A stretch of 64,000 bases of DNA from Mucilaginibacter lacusdianchii (lineage in GTDB: Bacteria > Bacteroidota > Bacteroidia > Sphingobacteriales > Sphingobacteriaceae), in NCBI RefSeq assembly GCF_009770985.1, contig NZ_WSRW01000001.1:744001-808000 (forward strand). The letters run 5' to 3'. Under the pieces are notes generated by a model. The model did no database searches. It had not been told where the DNA came from and was given only the letters and a program-made list of their open reading frames with translations. Both the position numbers and the translations under genes were made by a program. Every line of letters begins with the position of its first letter. Position 1 is the first letter of the stretch. Below are positions 26,384 to 34,786 of the stretch, one piece after another.

Positions 26384-29300
26384 ATGGTGGTTGACCAAGT
26401 TCCTGATAATGAAGCTGAGCGTTTAAATGCACTCCGTTCTTATGATATTCTGGATTCATTTCCTGAAAAAGAATACGATGCGATTACACGCTTGGCTTCA
26501 TATATATGCCAGGTTCCGTTGGCTTTTATCACCTTTATTGATGAAAACAGACAGTGGTTTAAATCTAAGGTAGGTTTGCCTATTGAAGAAATACCGCGCG
26601 CTAAGGCTTTTTGCCGGTACACCATAATGGATGATGTACTGGTAGAAGTACCCGATGCAAGGCTGGATGAACATTTTTTAGATGATGAAAATGTAAAAAG
26701 CGGATTAGGCATCCGTTTTTATGCCAGTGCCCCGCTTATTGACCCGGATGGTTACCGCCTCGGTTCGCTTTGTGTGTTTGATCAGCAACCCAAGCACCTA
26801 ACCGACGAGCAGAAAGACGCACTCCAAACCCTGGCCAGCGAAGTAATTTCGCACCTCGCTTTGCGCAGGCAAAAAAAGGAATTGGAACGTAACCTGGAAC
26901 GCCATAAAGATTTTTACCGCCTTTTCAACAGCTCGTCGGAAATTCACTACATCGCCGACGAAACATCCAAGATAGAATCCATCAACAACGCGGTTGAAAC
27001 CATTTTGGGCTATAAATCCGAACAAGTGATTGGCCGCTCGTTATGGGAGTTTGTAGTAGACCAAGACCGCCAACAGTTTGCACCATTGATTGAACATGGC
27101 TTGCTTACGCAAAAATCTTTTGAGCTGGAAACCTGCATAGTGACCTCCAATAACGAAGTTAAATGCATAAGCTGGACAGCCATTCATGCCGATGGTAAAT
27201 GGTATGCCAGTGGCCGAGATATCACCGAACAAAAGCGCGTTCAGGACGAATTGGAGCAACTATCATTGGTAGCCAGCAAAGTACATAATGGTGTTGCTAT
27301 AAGCGATGCCGATAATAAAGTGCTTTGGATTAATGAGGCTTTTGAGCAAATTACCGGCTTTACGTTTGACGAGGTTAAAAACCAAGAACTAATCAATATA
27401 CTTAACCCCGATTATACCCGTGAGGATGTAAGCGGCAAGCTACAGAGCTACCTGCAAACGCACAAGGCTTTTGAACTAGAAATAAGAATACTTCACAAAA
27501 ACGGAAATCACATGTGGATATCCGTTTTAAACTCGCCTGTTTTTGACAAGGCTGGTAAAATTGAAAAGTATATCAAGGTAATTATTGATATAACCGCCCG
27601 CAAAAAAACAGAACAGGAACTTGAAATTTTATCCTTTGCTTCACGTAAATCGCCAAGCGGTGTACTGATACGCGACCGTGAAGGAAGGGTTATATGGATG
27701 AATGAGGCGTTGGAAACTATTTTAGGTTATACATTAACCGAAATGGAGGGCCACTCATTTGGCCGAACTTTGATAGGCCCCAATACCGATGTAAGCGTTT
27801 ATGAAAACGCCCTGAAGGCTTTTATCAATAACAAACCATACGAAATTGAGATACTGCTCTATAAAAAAGATGGTGAGCCAAGCTGGGTATTTCTGTCTAA
27901 CAGCCCATTGTTTAATGACGAGGGGCATGTAGAACGGCAGGTAACGGTTTGTGTTGACATCACAGAGCGTAAAAAAGCCGAAGAAGAGCTAACCTTACTT
28001 TCCATGGTAGCCAGCAACACCTTAAGTGGTGTGGTTATCAACGATAATGCCGGTACTGTAGAGTGGGCCAACAGCGCTTTTGAAAAAATCACCGGTTATA
28101 AGATTGACGATATACAGGGCCGCCACCTGGGGGACGTATTAAAAGGTGAGCTGACCGACTTTTCGAGCATTGAGAAGGCGCGCGAGTTATCTAAAAATAA
28201 ACAATCGTTTGAGGTCGATGTACTGGTATATCGCAAAGACGGGCAACCTATATGGGTGTCGGTCATTAATTCGGTAATACTGGATGAACAAGGCAATGTT
28301 AAAAAATACATTGAGGTGGTTATTGATATCACCGCCAAAAAGAAAGTTGAACTGGAGCTAATTGCTGCCAAAGAAGAAGCATTGCAGCTGAGCCGGGCTA
28401 AAGATATGTTCATCTCTGTAATGAGCCACGAGATACGTACGCCACTGAACGCCGTTATTGGGATGTCGCACTTGCTGTCGGAAGATAATCCGTCAGAATC
28501 TCAAAAAGAGAATTTAGGCATCTTAAAGTTTTCGGCAGAAAACCTGATGACGCTGATTAACGACGTGCTTGACTTTACCAAGATAGAAACCGGTAACATT
28601 GAACTGGAAAAAGCAAAGGTAGACTTGCGCGAACTGGTACAAAGTGTAACCAGCTCTATGCAGTTTAAGGCCGTAGATAAAAAGATATATTTAAAGAACA
28701 CTATTGACGCGGCTGTTCCAGCTTTAGTGATAGGCGACCGTACCCGTTTGGTACAGATACTATTAAACATTGTAGGCAACTCCATTAAATTTACTGCAAC
28801 CGGCGGCATCATTATCGATTTAAAGGTATTAGAGCAAACACCTACCGAAGCTCGCATACGCTTTGCTGTTACTGATACGGGCATTGGCATTGCTTCTAAC
28901 AAAATCAACACTATATTTGAGTCGTTTAAACAAGCTGAGGCAGATACCACCCGTAAATATGGTGGAACCGGATTGGGCTTAGCCATTACCAAGCGTTTGA
29001 TTGAGCTGCACGACTCAAGAATTAATGTGGACAGTGTAGTTGGCCAAGGCTCTACCTTTTGGTTTAGCATTACATTTAAAAAAGCAGATAGCATAGCTGT
29101 GACAACTCATAACGGAACGGAGATAGGATTAAAGGTAAACGTACTGGTTGCTGATGACAACCAAATTAACCGTTTGCTGATTAATAAGGTATTAAAAAAA
29201 TGGGGTATCACACCCGACTTTGCTGAAAACGGTGCTGAAGCTGTTGATAAAGTAGTGGCAAATCAAAACTATGATGTGGTATTGATGGATATCCATATGC

Positions 29301-29506
29301 CCGAGATGGATGGTTTAGAAGCATCACGTACTATACGCAGCAAAGAAGGCGACTACTTTAAAAAAGTGCCTATTATTGCCTTAACAGCATCTATGCTTAC
29401 TAACCAAATGAATGAGATTGGCGATGCCGGCATGAATGATTATGTATTAAAGCCGTTTGATCCCAAAGTGCTGTACGATAAGCTAAGCCACTACCAGCAC
29501 GAATAA
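26384..29506 (+). CDS. Hybrid histidine kinase: GAF, four PAS domains, kinase core and receiver
   Basis: The 1040-residue protein has no obvious membrane segment, so it is likely cytoplasmic. Domain order: GAF (about 20-170), PAS domains (about 175-290, 290-410, 412-535, 538-660), histidine kinase with H682 in SHEIRTPLN, ATPase with the G-boxes in DTGIGI and GGTGLGLA, then a receiver with phospho-acceptor D969 in VVLMDIHMPEMDG. The signal is unknown; the GAF plus PAS array implies ligand or redox sensing. No output domain or partner regulator is adjacent, and glyA ends 12 bases upstream. Confidence 0.93.
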   Translation: MVVDQVPDNEAERLNALRSYDILDSFPEKEYDAITRLASYICQVPLAFITFIDENRQWFKSKVGLPIEEIPRAKAFCRYTIMDDVLVEVPDARLDEHFLDDENVKSGLGIRFYASAPLIDPDGYRLGSLCVFDQQPKHLTDEQKDALQTLASEVISHLALRRQKKELERNLERHKDFYRLFNSSSEIHYIADETSKIESINNAVETILGYKSEQVIGRSLWEFVVDQDRQQFAPLIEHGLLTQKSFELETCIVTSNNEVKCISWTAIHADGKWYASGRDITEQKRVQDELEQLSLVASKVHNGVAISDADNKVLWINEAFEQITGFTFDEVKNQELINILNPDYTREDVSGKLQSYLQTHKAFELEIRILHKNGNHMWISVLNSPVFDKAGKIEKYIKVIIDITARKKTEQELEILSFASRKSPSGVLIRDREGRVIWMNEALETILGYTLTEMEGHSFGRTLIGPNTDVSVYENALKAFINNKPYEIEILLYKKDGEPSWVFLSNSPLFNDEGHVERQVTVCVDITERKKAEEELTLLSMVASNTLSGVVINDNAGTVEWANSAFEKITGYKIDDIQGRHLGDVLKGELTDFSSIEKARELSKNKQSFEVDVLVYRKDGQPIWVSVINSVILDEQGNVKKYIEVVIDITAKKKVELELIAAKEEALQLSRAKDMFISVMSHEIRTPLNAVIGMSHLLSEDNPSESQKENLGILKFSAENLMTLINDVLDFTKIETGNIELEKAKVDLRELVQSVTSSMQFKAVDKKIYLKNTIDAAVPALVIGDRTRLVQILLNIVGNSIKFTATGGIIIDLKVLEQTPTEARIRFAVTDTGIGIASNKINTIFESFKQAEADTTRKYGGTGLGLAITKRLIELHDSRINVDSVVGQGSTFWFSITFKKADSIAVTTHNGTEIGLKVNVLVADDNQINRLLINKVLKKWGITPDFAENGAEAVDKVVANQNYDVVLMDIHMPEMDGLEASRTIRSKEGDYFKKVPIIALTASMLTNQMNEIGDAGMNDYVLKPFDPKVLYDKLSHYQHE

Positions 29507-29641
29507 AAAAAAAAACAGGGATACCTTTTTCAAGAATATCCCCGCCAATTAATTATGTAATCAAACGCTCCGGGTAGTTATACGGAAGCTGTTACAGCAA
29601 GGTTGCATAAAAAGTAAAATATTTATTATTATCAGTTAAAT

Positions 29642-29680
29642 AAAACAAGAAAGGCCCGTTAACCGGGCCTTTCTTGTTTT
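29642..29680. terminator. Bidirectional terminator between the hybrid kinase and prc
   Basis: Seventeen-base perfect arms (29642-29658 and 29664-29680) with a five-base loop and A/T-run flanks serve the rightward kinase and leftward prc genes. Confidence 0.88.
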
Positions 29681-29698
29681 GAAGTATGTTTTGACGAA

Positions 29699-31840
29699 TT
29701 AGTTAGGTTGAGAAGGCGACATCACACCTGTATAGCGCGATCCTTTGTCTAACATAATAAAGTCTGTTAATATCTGGCCAGCTTCCCTTTTCAAAAAGTC
29801 CAGATCTTCATTTTTTGGACGGGTTTCGCCTTTTTTCAAAGGTGTTAAGCCCAATGCCGCACGACGCAGGTTGTTGCGCTCAAAGCTTTTCTGCTCATCT
29901 GCATCACGTTGTTGTTTCAACTGCTGCTCATTAAGTGTTATGCTTTTCTCGTCCTGGCGTTTTTTGAACTCAGCAATATCTTCCAGCAAATATTTATAAC
30001 TGTCGTTGTTAGCCATGCGTTGGTTGTGCATCTGGTTCAACTGCGGAATTGCGCCACTCAGGTCGGCCACTTTTACAAAATTGCTTTTGGCAATCATATC
30101 AAAAGGCAATGCCGATGGTTCAGTGTCTTCGCCATATTTATCCAGCGGAATTACTGAAGGGAAAGCCACATCAGGCGTTACGCCTTTGTGCTGAGTTGAA
30201 CTGCCGCTGACACGGTAAAATTTGGCAATAGTTAAATTCAATTGACCAAACTTGGTTTCAGCACCTGTACCGTTCGACTTTTTAGTCATAGAGGTAATCA
30301 TATCACGCAAAGAAGTGCTGATTACCTTATCCAGTTCAATAGCGCTTTGTACGGTACCTTTACCATAAGTTTGGGTACCTAAAATCAATCCACGTCCATA
30401 ATCCTGAATAGCACCGGCAAAAATTTCGGAAGCTGATGCACTGAAACGGTCAACCATTACAGCCATTGGGCCGTTATAAGCCACCATCGGGTCTTCATCT
30501 TCGTTAACTTCTACACGGTTACGGGTGTCACGTACTTGTACTACCGGGCCTTGTTTAATAAATAAGCCGGTTAGCTCAATAGCTTCAATTAATGAACCAC
30601 CACCATTTTGACGTAAATCCATTATCACACCATCAACATTTTCACGTTTCAAGGTATCTAATATCAGTTTTACGTCGCGGGTAGTGCTTTGATAATTTGG
30701 ATCTTTAGCACGGTAAGCATTAAAGTCTATATAAAAAGCTGGCACATTGATAATGCCTATTTTATAAGTTCGGCCGTTTGCATTATAAGTACGAATTTCT
30801 TTTTTCGCCAACTGATCTTTCAACACAATTTTTTCGCGTGTCATCGACACAATCTTTGGCTTATCTGATGCACCGGTACCTTTAGGCAATAGTTTTAATC
30901 TAACTACAGTACCTTTAGTGCCACGAATTAGCGCAATAGCATTTTCCAATCGCCAGCCCACAACATCCTGAAATTCTCCCGTTTGGCCTTGTGATACACC
31001 AATAATACGGTCGTCAATATTAATCTGGCGGCTTTTATCTGCCGGACCACCGGCCACAATGGTTTTAATAGTTACATACTCATTTTCAGAAGCTAATGAA
31101 GCACCAATGCCTTCCAATGAACGAGACATTTCGATATTAAAATTCGCTGCATTGGCCGGGTTGAAGTAGTTAGTATGCGGATCTACAGCTTCAGTAAACG
31201 AATCCATAAAAATCTGGAACACGTCTTGGTTAGAAAGCTTTTTGGCTTGCGATACTAGGTTTTGATAACGCTTACGCAAAGTTTCCTTGTTTTTGGTCAT
31301 GTCCGGCGTAGCCAGTTTCAAATTCAGTAAGTCGTATTTAACACGTTGGCTCCACAACTTATTCATGGCTGTGGCCGATGACACCCAAGGTTGATTTTCC
31401 CGGTCGTAGGTAAAACTTTCGTTGGTATTAAAATCGTAGCTTTTGTTCAATTGCGTTAAAGAATAATTGATTCTTTCCAGGTAACGCTTTTGGTAAACAT
31501 TAAAAATGTAAAAAACGGCGTTTAAATCTCCGGTTTTTAAATCATCGTCAAACTCATTTTTAAAACGGTCAAAATCTTTAATGTCTGATGCTAACAGATA
31601 ATTGCGGTTTTCGTCAAGTGCTTTCAAATAACGGTCGTACACCGCGTTGGAAAGAGAGTCGTTCAAACTTACTTTTTTGTAGTTGTACTGGCTAATCAGT
31701 GAAGCTACCTCCTTACATACAAGGCTCTGCTTTTGATCGGGCAGCAAATCACCAGGACCAACTTTTGCAGGCTTGCTGGGAGAAGCCTTACACGCCAGCG
31801 CTGCGCTGAGCACCAGCAGTATATAAAACTTTTTGAACAT
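29699..31840 (-). CDS. prc: Carboxy-terminal processing protease (Prc/Tsp type), lipoprotein
   Basis: From ATG 31840 the product has 713 residues. It starts with a lipoprotein signal (LSAALAC lipobox), so the periplasm-side membrane is its likely location. It has an N-terminal helical domain, a PDZ domain (about residue 230-330), and the S41 peptidase core whose Ser and Lys lie in FSASASEIFAG and TYGKGTVQ. Tsp-family proteases degrade mis-made or C-terminally tagged periplasmic proteins. The long C-terminal DUF3340-like part (KREAGQILTDF) fits Prc. Confidence 0.93.
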   Translation of the reverse strand: MFKKFYILLVLSAALACKASPSKPAKVGPGDLLPDQKQSLVCKEVASLISQYNYKKVSLNDSLSNAVYDRYLKALDENRNYLLASDIKDFDRFKNEFDDDLKTGDLNAVFYIFNVYQKRYLERINYSLTQLNKSYDFNTNESFTYDRENQPWVSSATAMNKLWSQRVKYDLLNLKLATPDMTKNKETLRKRYQNLVSQAKKLSNQDVFQIFMDSFTEAVDPHTNYFNPANAANFNIEMSRSLEGIGASLASENEYVTIKTIVAGGPADKSRQINIDDRIIGVSQGQTGEFQDVVGWRLENAIALIRGTKGTVVRLKLLPKGTGASDKPKIVSMTREKIVLKDQLAKKEIRTYNANGRTYKIGIINVPAFYIDFNAYRAKDPNYQSTTRDVKLILDTLKRENVDGVIMDLRQNGGGSLIEAIELTGLFIKQGPVVQVRDTRNRVEVNEDEDPMVAYNGPMAVMVDRFSASASEIFAGAIQDYGRGLILGTQTYGKGTVQSAIELDKVISTSLRDMITSMTKKSNGTGAETKFGQLNLTIAKFYRVSGSSTQHKGVTPDVAFPSVIPLDKYGEDTEPSALPFDMIAKSNFVKVADLSGAIPQLNQMHNQRMANNDSYKYLLEDIAEFKKRQDEKSITLNEQQLKQQRDADEQKSFERNNLRRAALGLTPLKKGETRPKNEDLDFLKREAGQILTDFIMLDKGSRYTGVMSPSQPN

Positions 31841-31908
31841 CTCTTTTATGGTTTTTAAATCTGTATCTAAATAAAACATCAATATTGGTGCCTGTATTAT
31901 TAATTTCT

Positions 31909-31916
31909 CAAAGTAA
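31909..31916 (-). promoter_or_regulatory. Candidate -7 box of prc
   Basis: On the minus strand TTACTTTG lies about 70 bases before the prc ATG. The flank CTTTTTTATTTACTTTG is shared base for base with the cphB promoter. Confidence 0.3.
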
Positions 31917-31922
31917 ATAAAA

Positions 31923-31949
31923 AAGAGACAGCAATTTAAGCTGTCTCTT
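31923..31949 (-). terminator. Terminator of the TPR-like protein gene
   Basis: Ten-base arms (31923-31932 and 31940-31949) around a seven-base loop, followed on the minus strand by a T-run. It lies about 100 bases beyond the stop of the gene at 32050. Confidence 0.7.
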
Positions 31950-32049
31950 ACTTACAATAATAATATAAATAATAATGTTTTAACAGACTTTGTATAGTTT
32001 ATGGCATTTGCACAACATTATGCTATACACCCTATTAACTGTTATATAG

Positions 32050-32655
32050 TTACAAAGCGCTTTGTGTATTACCGGCATAAGTGGTGCCGGGTTTAATAGC
32101 CGCTAACTTATCGCGTTGCAGGTTTTTCAGTTCAAAGTCAACATGTGTCAAGTCGTCTTTCCAGTTGTGGTTAATGGCCAAGCTGCGCGCTTCGTCCAAA
32201 TCCTGCTGGGCCAAGGCAAAATCGCCAATGGTAGATTTAATAACTGCCAAATCAATCAGGTTGGCTATAGTTAACCGATCGTTGCTTTGCTGACGCGACA
32301 AATTGTTGCTTTGCAAAAAGAACCATTTGGCTTGGGTAAGTTTATTTTGCCTGATGTATATCTTGGCCAGATCTCTAAATCCGTAGCTAGCTTCGGCATA
32401 TTCTCTGAAACGCATATGATGCTGCGCTTCTTTCATCACCGAACGCTCGCTAAGCGATAAACCATAAGCCGTTTCCAGAACGCTTAATGGTGTAACGGAA
32501 GTATTGGTAAAGGAAACTGGCCGTAATTTAATACCAGCCGAAGGCTGTTGCACCAACTGCGGCAAACGGCGGTAATTGCTGATATTCAATTTATACCACT
32601 GTGCCGACGCCGATAAACTGATAGAACACAACAGAACGAGTAAGGTTATGCGCAT
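32050..32655 (-). CDS. Secreted protein with TPR-like helices, unknown
   Basis: The 201-residue product has a signal peptide (MRITLLVLLCSISLSASAQ) and a helical middle with repeats of alanine/leucine pattern, for instance YAEASYGFRDLAKIYIRQNKLTQAKWFFLQSNNLS and DFALAQQDLDEARSLA, resembling two or three tetratricopeptide repeats. I do not recognise the family. A TATATTTG box (minus strand, 32695-32702) lies 40 bases upstream. Confidence 0.75.
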   Translation of the reverse strand: MRITLLVLLCSISLSASAQWYKLNISNYRRLPQLVQQPSAGIKLRPVSFTNTSVTPLSVLETAYGLSLSERSVMKEAQHHMRFREYAEASYGFRDLAKIYIRQNKLTQAKWFFLQSNNLSRQQSNDRLTIANLIDLAVIKSTIGDFALAQQDLDEARSLAINHNWKDDLTHVDFELKNLQRDKLAAIKPGTTYAGNTQSAL

Positions 32656-32694
32656 GCTTTATTTTGTATGAGTTTAATTAAATTAATCAGTAAG

Positions 32695-32702
32695 CAAATA
32701 TA
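32695..32702 (-). promoter_or_regulatory. -7 box of the TPR-like protein gene
   Basis: On the minus strand TATATTTG matches TAnnTTTG, about 40 bases before the start at 32655. Confidence 0.5.
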
Positions 32703-32739
32703 CCGCTTATTACGCTACTCAGAAACAATTAGTTGCAAT

Positions 32740-33582
32740 CTACTCAAAAACTTTCACATCGCCATCACATAACGCCCAAACCATATATGGATGTGTATCA
32801 GCGTGGTATATATCTCCATTTGCAGCAATGCCTATGGTACCGGCAAAGCCGTCATAGGGTTTCATTTCGGCTAGTGATTTTTGGGTAGCTTCTTCCAGGC
32901 TCATACCATCAGTTACACGTGTAACAATTTTGGCAGCTACTGCACCACTTACAATATCCTCGCCCACACCTGTGCAGGATATACCTGCATAAGCATTTAC
33001 ATAGTTACCGGCAGCTGTAGCCGAATCACTTACCCGGCCTACCATTTCATATCCTTTACCCCCAGTTGATGTAGCCGCAGCCAGATTACCTGTTTCATCT
33101 AACGCTACACAGCCAACAGTACCGAGGCGGATAGATTCATTCAGTTTCTTTTCATACTCTTGCTTGCGCTGCGGCGTTTCAACGTTATAGTAATCAAAAC
33201 CGTTGTCGCGGGCAAACTGCAAGGCTCCTTTGCCGCTTAGCACTTTGTCTTCATAATCCATCAGCTTTTTCGCAACAAAAATGGGGTTTTTCACATCCTC
33301 AATGTTGATAACTCCGGAAAAGCCCAGTGTTTTGCCATCCATCAATGAGGCACTCATGCGAATTACACCGTCACTTTGAATTTGAGAACCAATACCTGCA
33401 TTGAACAGATCACAATCTTCTAACAAACTTACAGTATATACTACAGTTTCAACAGCTGTATGGCTTTGCAGGTAATCATATCCTTGCTGTACAATACGCT
33501 TTAAAGCATCCTGTTTGGCCTGCTTTACTTCTTGATTGGTTCCCGACTCGCTGAAAAAGCCGCCGTGAATAATTATTTTCAT
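32740..33582 (-). CDS. Isoaspartyl peptidase / plant-type L-asparaginase
   Basis: This Ntn-hydrolase precursor of 280 residues (ATG 33582) is expected to cleave itself before T155 in GTVGCVALDETGN, making two subunits. T173 in ATSTGGKGYEM is also in the active site. The reaction is release of aspartate from beta-aspartyl dipeptides or asparagine. Next to cyanophycinase and cyanophycin synthetase it most likely splits beta-Asp-Arg released from cyanophycin. The usual residue before T in HDTVG is here G in LGTVG, an acceptable variation. Confidence 0.9.
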   Translation of the reverse strand: MKIIIHGGFFSESGTNQEVKQAKQDALKRIVQQGYDYLQSHTAVETVVYTVSLLEDCDLFNAGIGSQIQSDGVIRMSASLMDGKTLGFSGVINIEDVKNPIFVAKKLMDYEDKVLSGKGALQFARDNGFDYYNVETPQRKQEYEKKLNESIRLGTVGCVALDETGNLAAATSTGGKGYEMVGRVSDSATAAGNYVNAYAGISCTGVGEDIVSGAVAAKIVTRVTDGMSLEEATQKSLAEMKPYDGFAGTIGIAANGDIYHADTHPYMVWALCDGDVKVFE

Positions 33583-33633
33583 AATTGGGTGGTTGGTTAT
33601 ATATGCAAAGAGACACAAAGTATCGTGCCTCTA

Positions 33634-33641
33634 CAAAAGTA
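33634..33641 (-). promoter_or_regulatory. -7 box of the isoaspartyl peptidase gene
   Basis: On the minus strand TACTTTTG matches TAnnTTTG, about 50 bases before ATG 33582. Confidence 0.5.
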
Positions 33642-33711
33642 TAATTAGGAATTAATTATTTGGTAATAACAAGCAAAAAGTAGCGTAAGGTCTTGCTCAA
33701 TAAGATATCGC

Positions 33712-34623
33712 TCAATCCCTATCCGGCACCTGTACATAAACGCCTTCTTCTACCTTGGTTCTTTTCTTCATAATCATACGGTGCTGCGCTAGATCGTACC
33801 GGTCAAATATCGACATTACATGCACTTTTAATCCTTCAATAGAAACCGGCGCACCCATTTCTACTTCATAAATATTGGTGCCTACCATTCCTTTACCATC
33901 TACTACGATGGTTAAGCCCGAGCCTATCGCTTCCATCATACTGCCTTCAGTAATCAGTAAACCGGCATCCTCACCCAAACCAATACCCAAAATACCGGGA
34001 TTGCTGGCCACTGCATAAAACAAACGGCCAATGCGTCCGCGTTGTACAAAATGGGTATCGATAATCATATGATCAATAAAGCCCAATCCGGCGGTAATTT
34101 GCACCTCGCCTTTTACCAGTGCCTCATTACTTTCGCCACGGTAAATCATATTGGTTGATGCTGCTGCTGCACCGGCTGATGTTCCGGCGATAACAAAATG
34201 CTCGTGGCAATAACGCTTTTTCAGAATCTGTAAAAATTCAGTCCCACCAAATATAGAACTCAAACGCAGCTGATCGCCCCCGCTAAACATCACTACATCA
34301 GCATTACGAACACGTTCCAAATATTCAGGATTTGCAGCATCTTCGCGACTGCGGATATCTAACACGTTTACATGTGTTACACCCAACGCAGTAAAAGACT
34401 TGATATATTCATGCCCTACAATTTCGGGAATTTGAGAAGCCGTAGTAATAACCTCTACCTGTGAACCCTGCTGCTTGGCCGATTCTAAAATTATTCTTTT
34501 GAGTATGCCGCGTTCAAAAAATTTAATATAATTGGGCTTAAGAATATGTTCTTCGGCACTAACATTGGTCCCCATATCAACCGCACCGCCTATTATTATT
34601 AACTTACCTTTCGGGACAATCAT
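33712..34623 (-). CDS. cphB: Cyanophycinase
   Basis: CphB cuts cyanophycin (a poly-aspartate backbone with arginine side chains) to beta-Asp-Arg dipeptides. The 303-residue length fits. It is a serine-type S51 peptidase with the nucleophile S149 in AGTSAGAAAAS; GGDQLRLSS and the downstream DTHFVQRGRIGRL segment belong to the same family. The in-frame TTG start at 34635 is rejected for ATG 34623, which gives MIVPKGKLIIIGGA. It is divergent from cphA with a 163-base shared intergenic region. Confidence 0.95.
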   Translation of the reverse strand: MIVPKGKLIIIGGAVDMGTNVSAEEHILKPNYIKFFERGILKRIILESAKQQGSQVEVITTASQIPEIVGHEYIKSFTALGVTHVNVLDIRSREDAANPEYLERVRNADVVMFSGGDQLRLSSIFGGTEFLQILKKRYCHEHFVIAGTSAGAAAASTNMIYRGESNEALVKGEVQITAGLGFIDHMIIDTHFVQRGRIGRLFYAVASNPGILGIGLGEDAGLLITEGSMMEAIGSGLTIVVDGKGMVGTNIYEVEMGAPVSIEGLKVHVMSIFDRYDLAQHRMIMKKRTKVEEGVYVQVPDRD

Positions 34624-34645
34624 TACTTTAAACAATTAGTTAATA

Positions 34646-34653
34646 CAAAGTAA
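34646..34653 (-). promoter_or_regulatory. Candidate -7 box of cphB
   Basis: On the minus strand TTACTTTG lies about 23 bases before ATG 34623. It shares its 17-base context with the prc promoter. Confidence 0.35.
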
Positions 34654-34662
34654 ATAAAAAAG

Positions 34663-34682
34663 TGATAATTCTGCACTTATCA
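34663..34682. promoter_or_regulatory. Palindrome in the cphB-cphA intergenic region
   Basis: Six-base arms TGATAA and TTATCA are separated by eight bases, between the two divergent cyanophycin genes. The spacing suits a homodimeric regulator, which is inference only; no regulator gene is adjacent. Confidence 0.3.
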
Positions 34683-34786
34683 TATCATAACGGCCATAAT
34701 ATCCTTAAAAATTACATTACATTGTTACACCTTTTAGATTTATAAAACAAAAACATACGCCCATCTGATATTGAGAAACAACACCT

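Noticed and set aside
28501..29094. A 197-residue minus-strand open frame inside the hybrid kinase
   Set aside because: Antisense shadow of the kinase ATPase domain; no promoter box or family seen.
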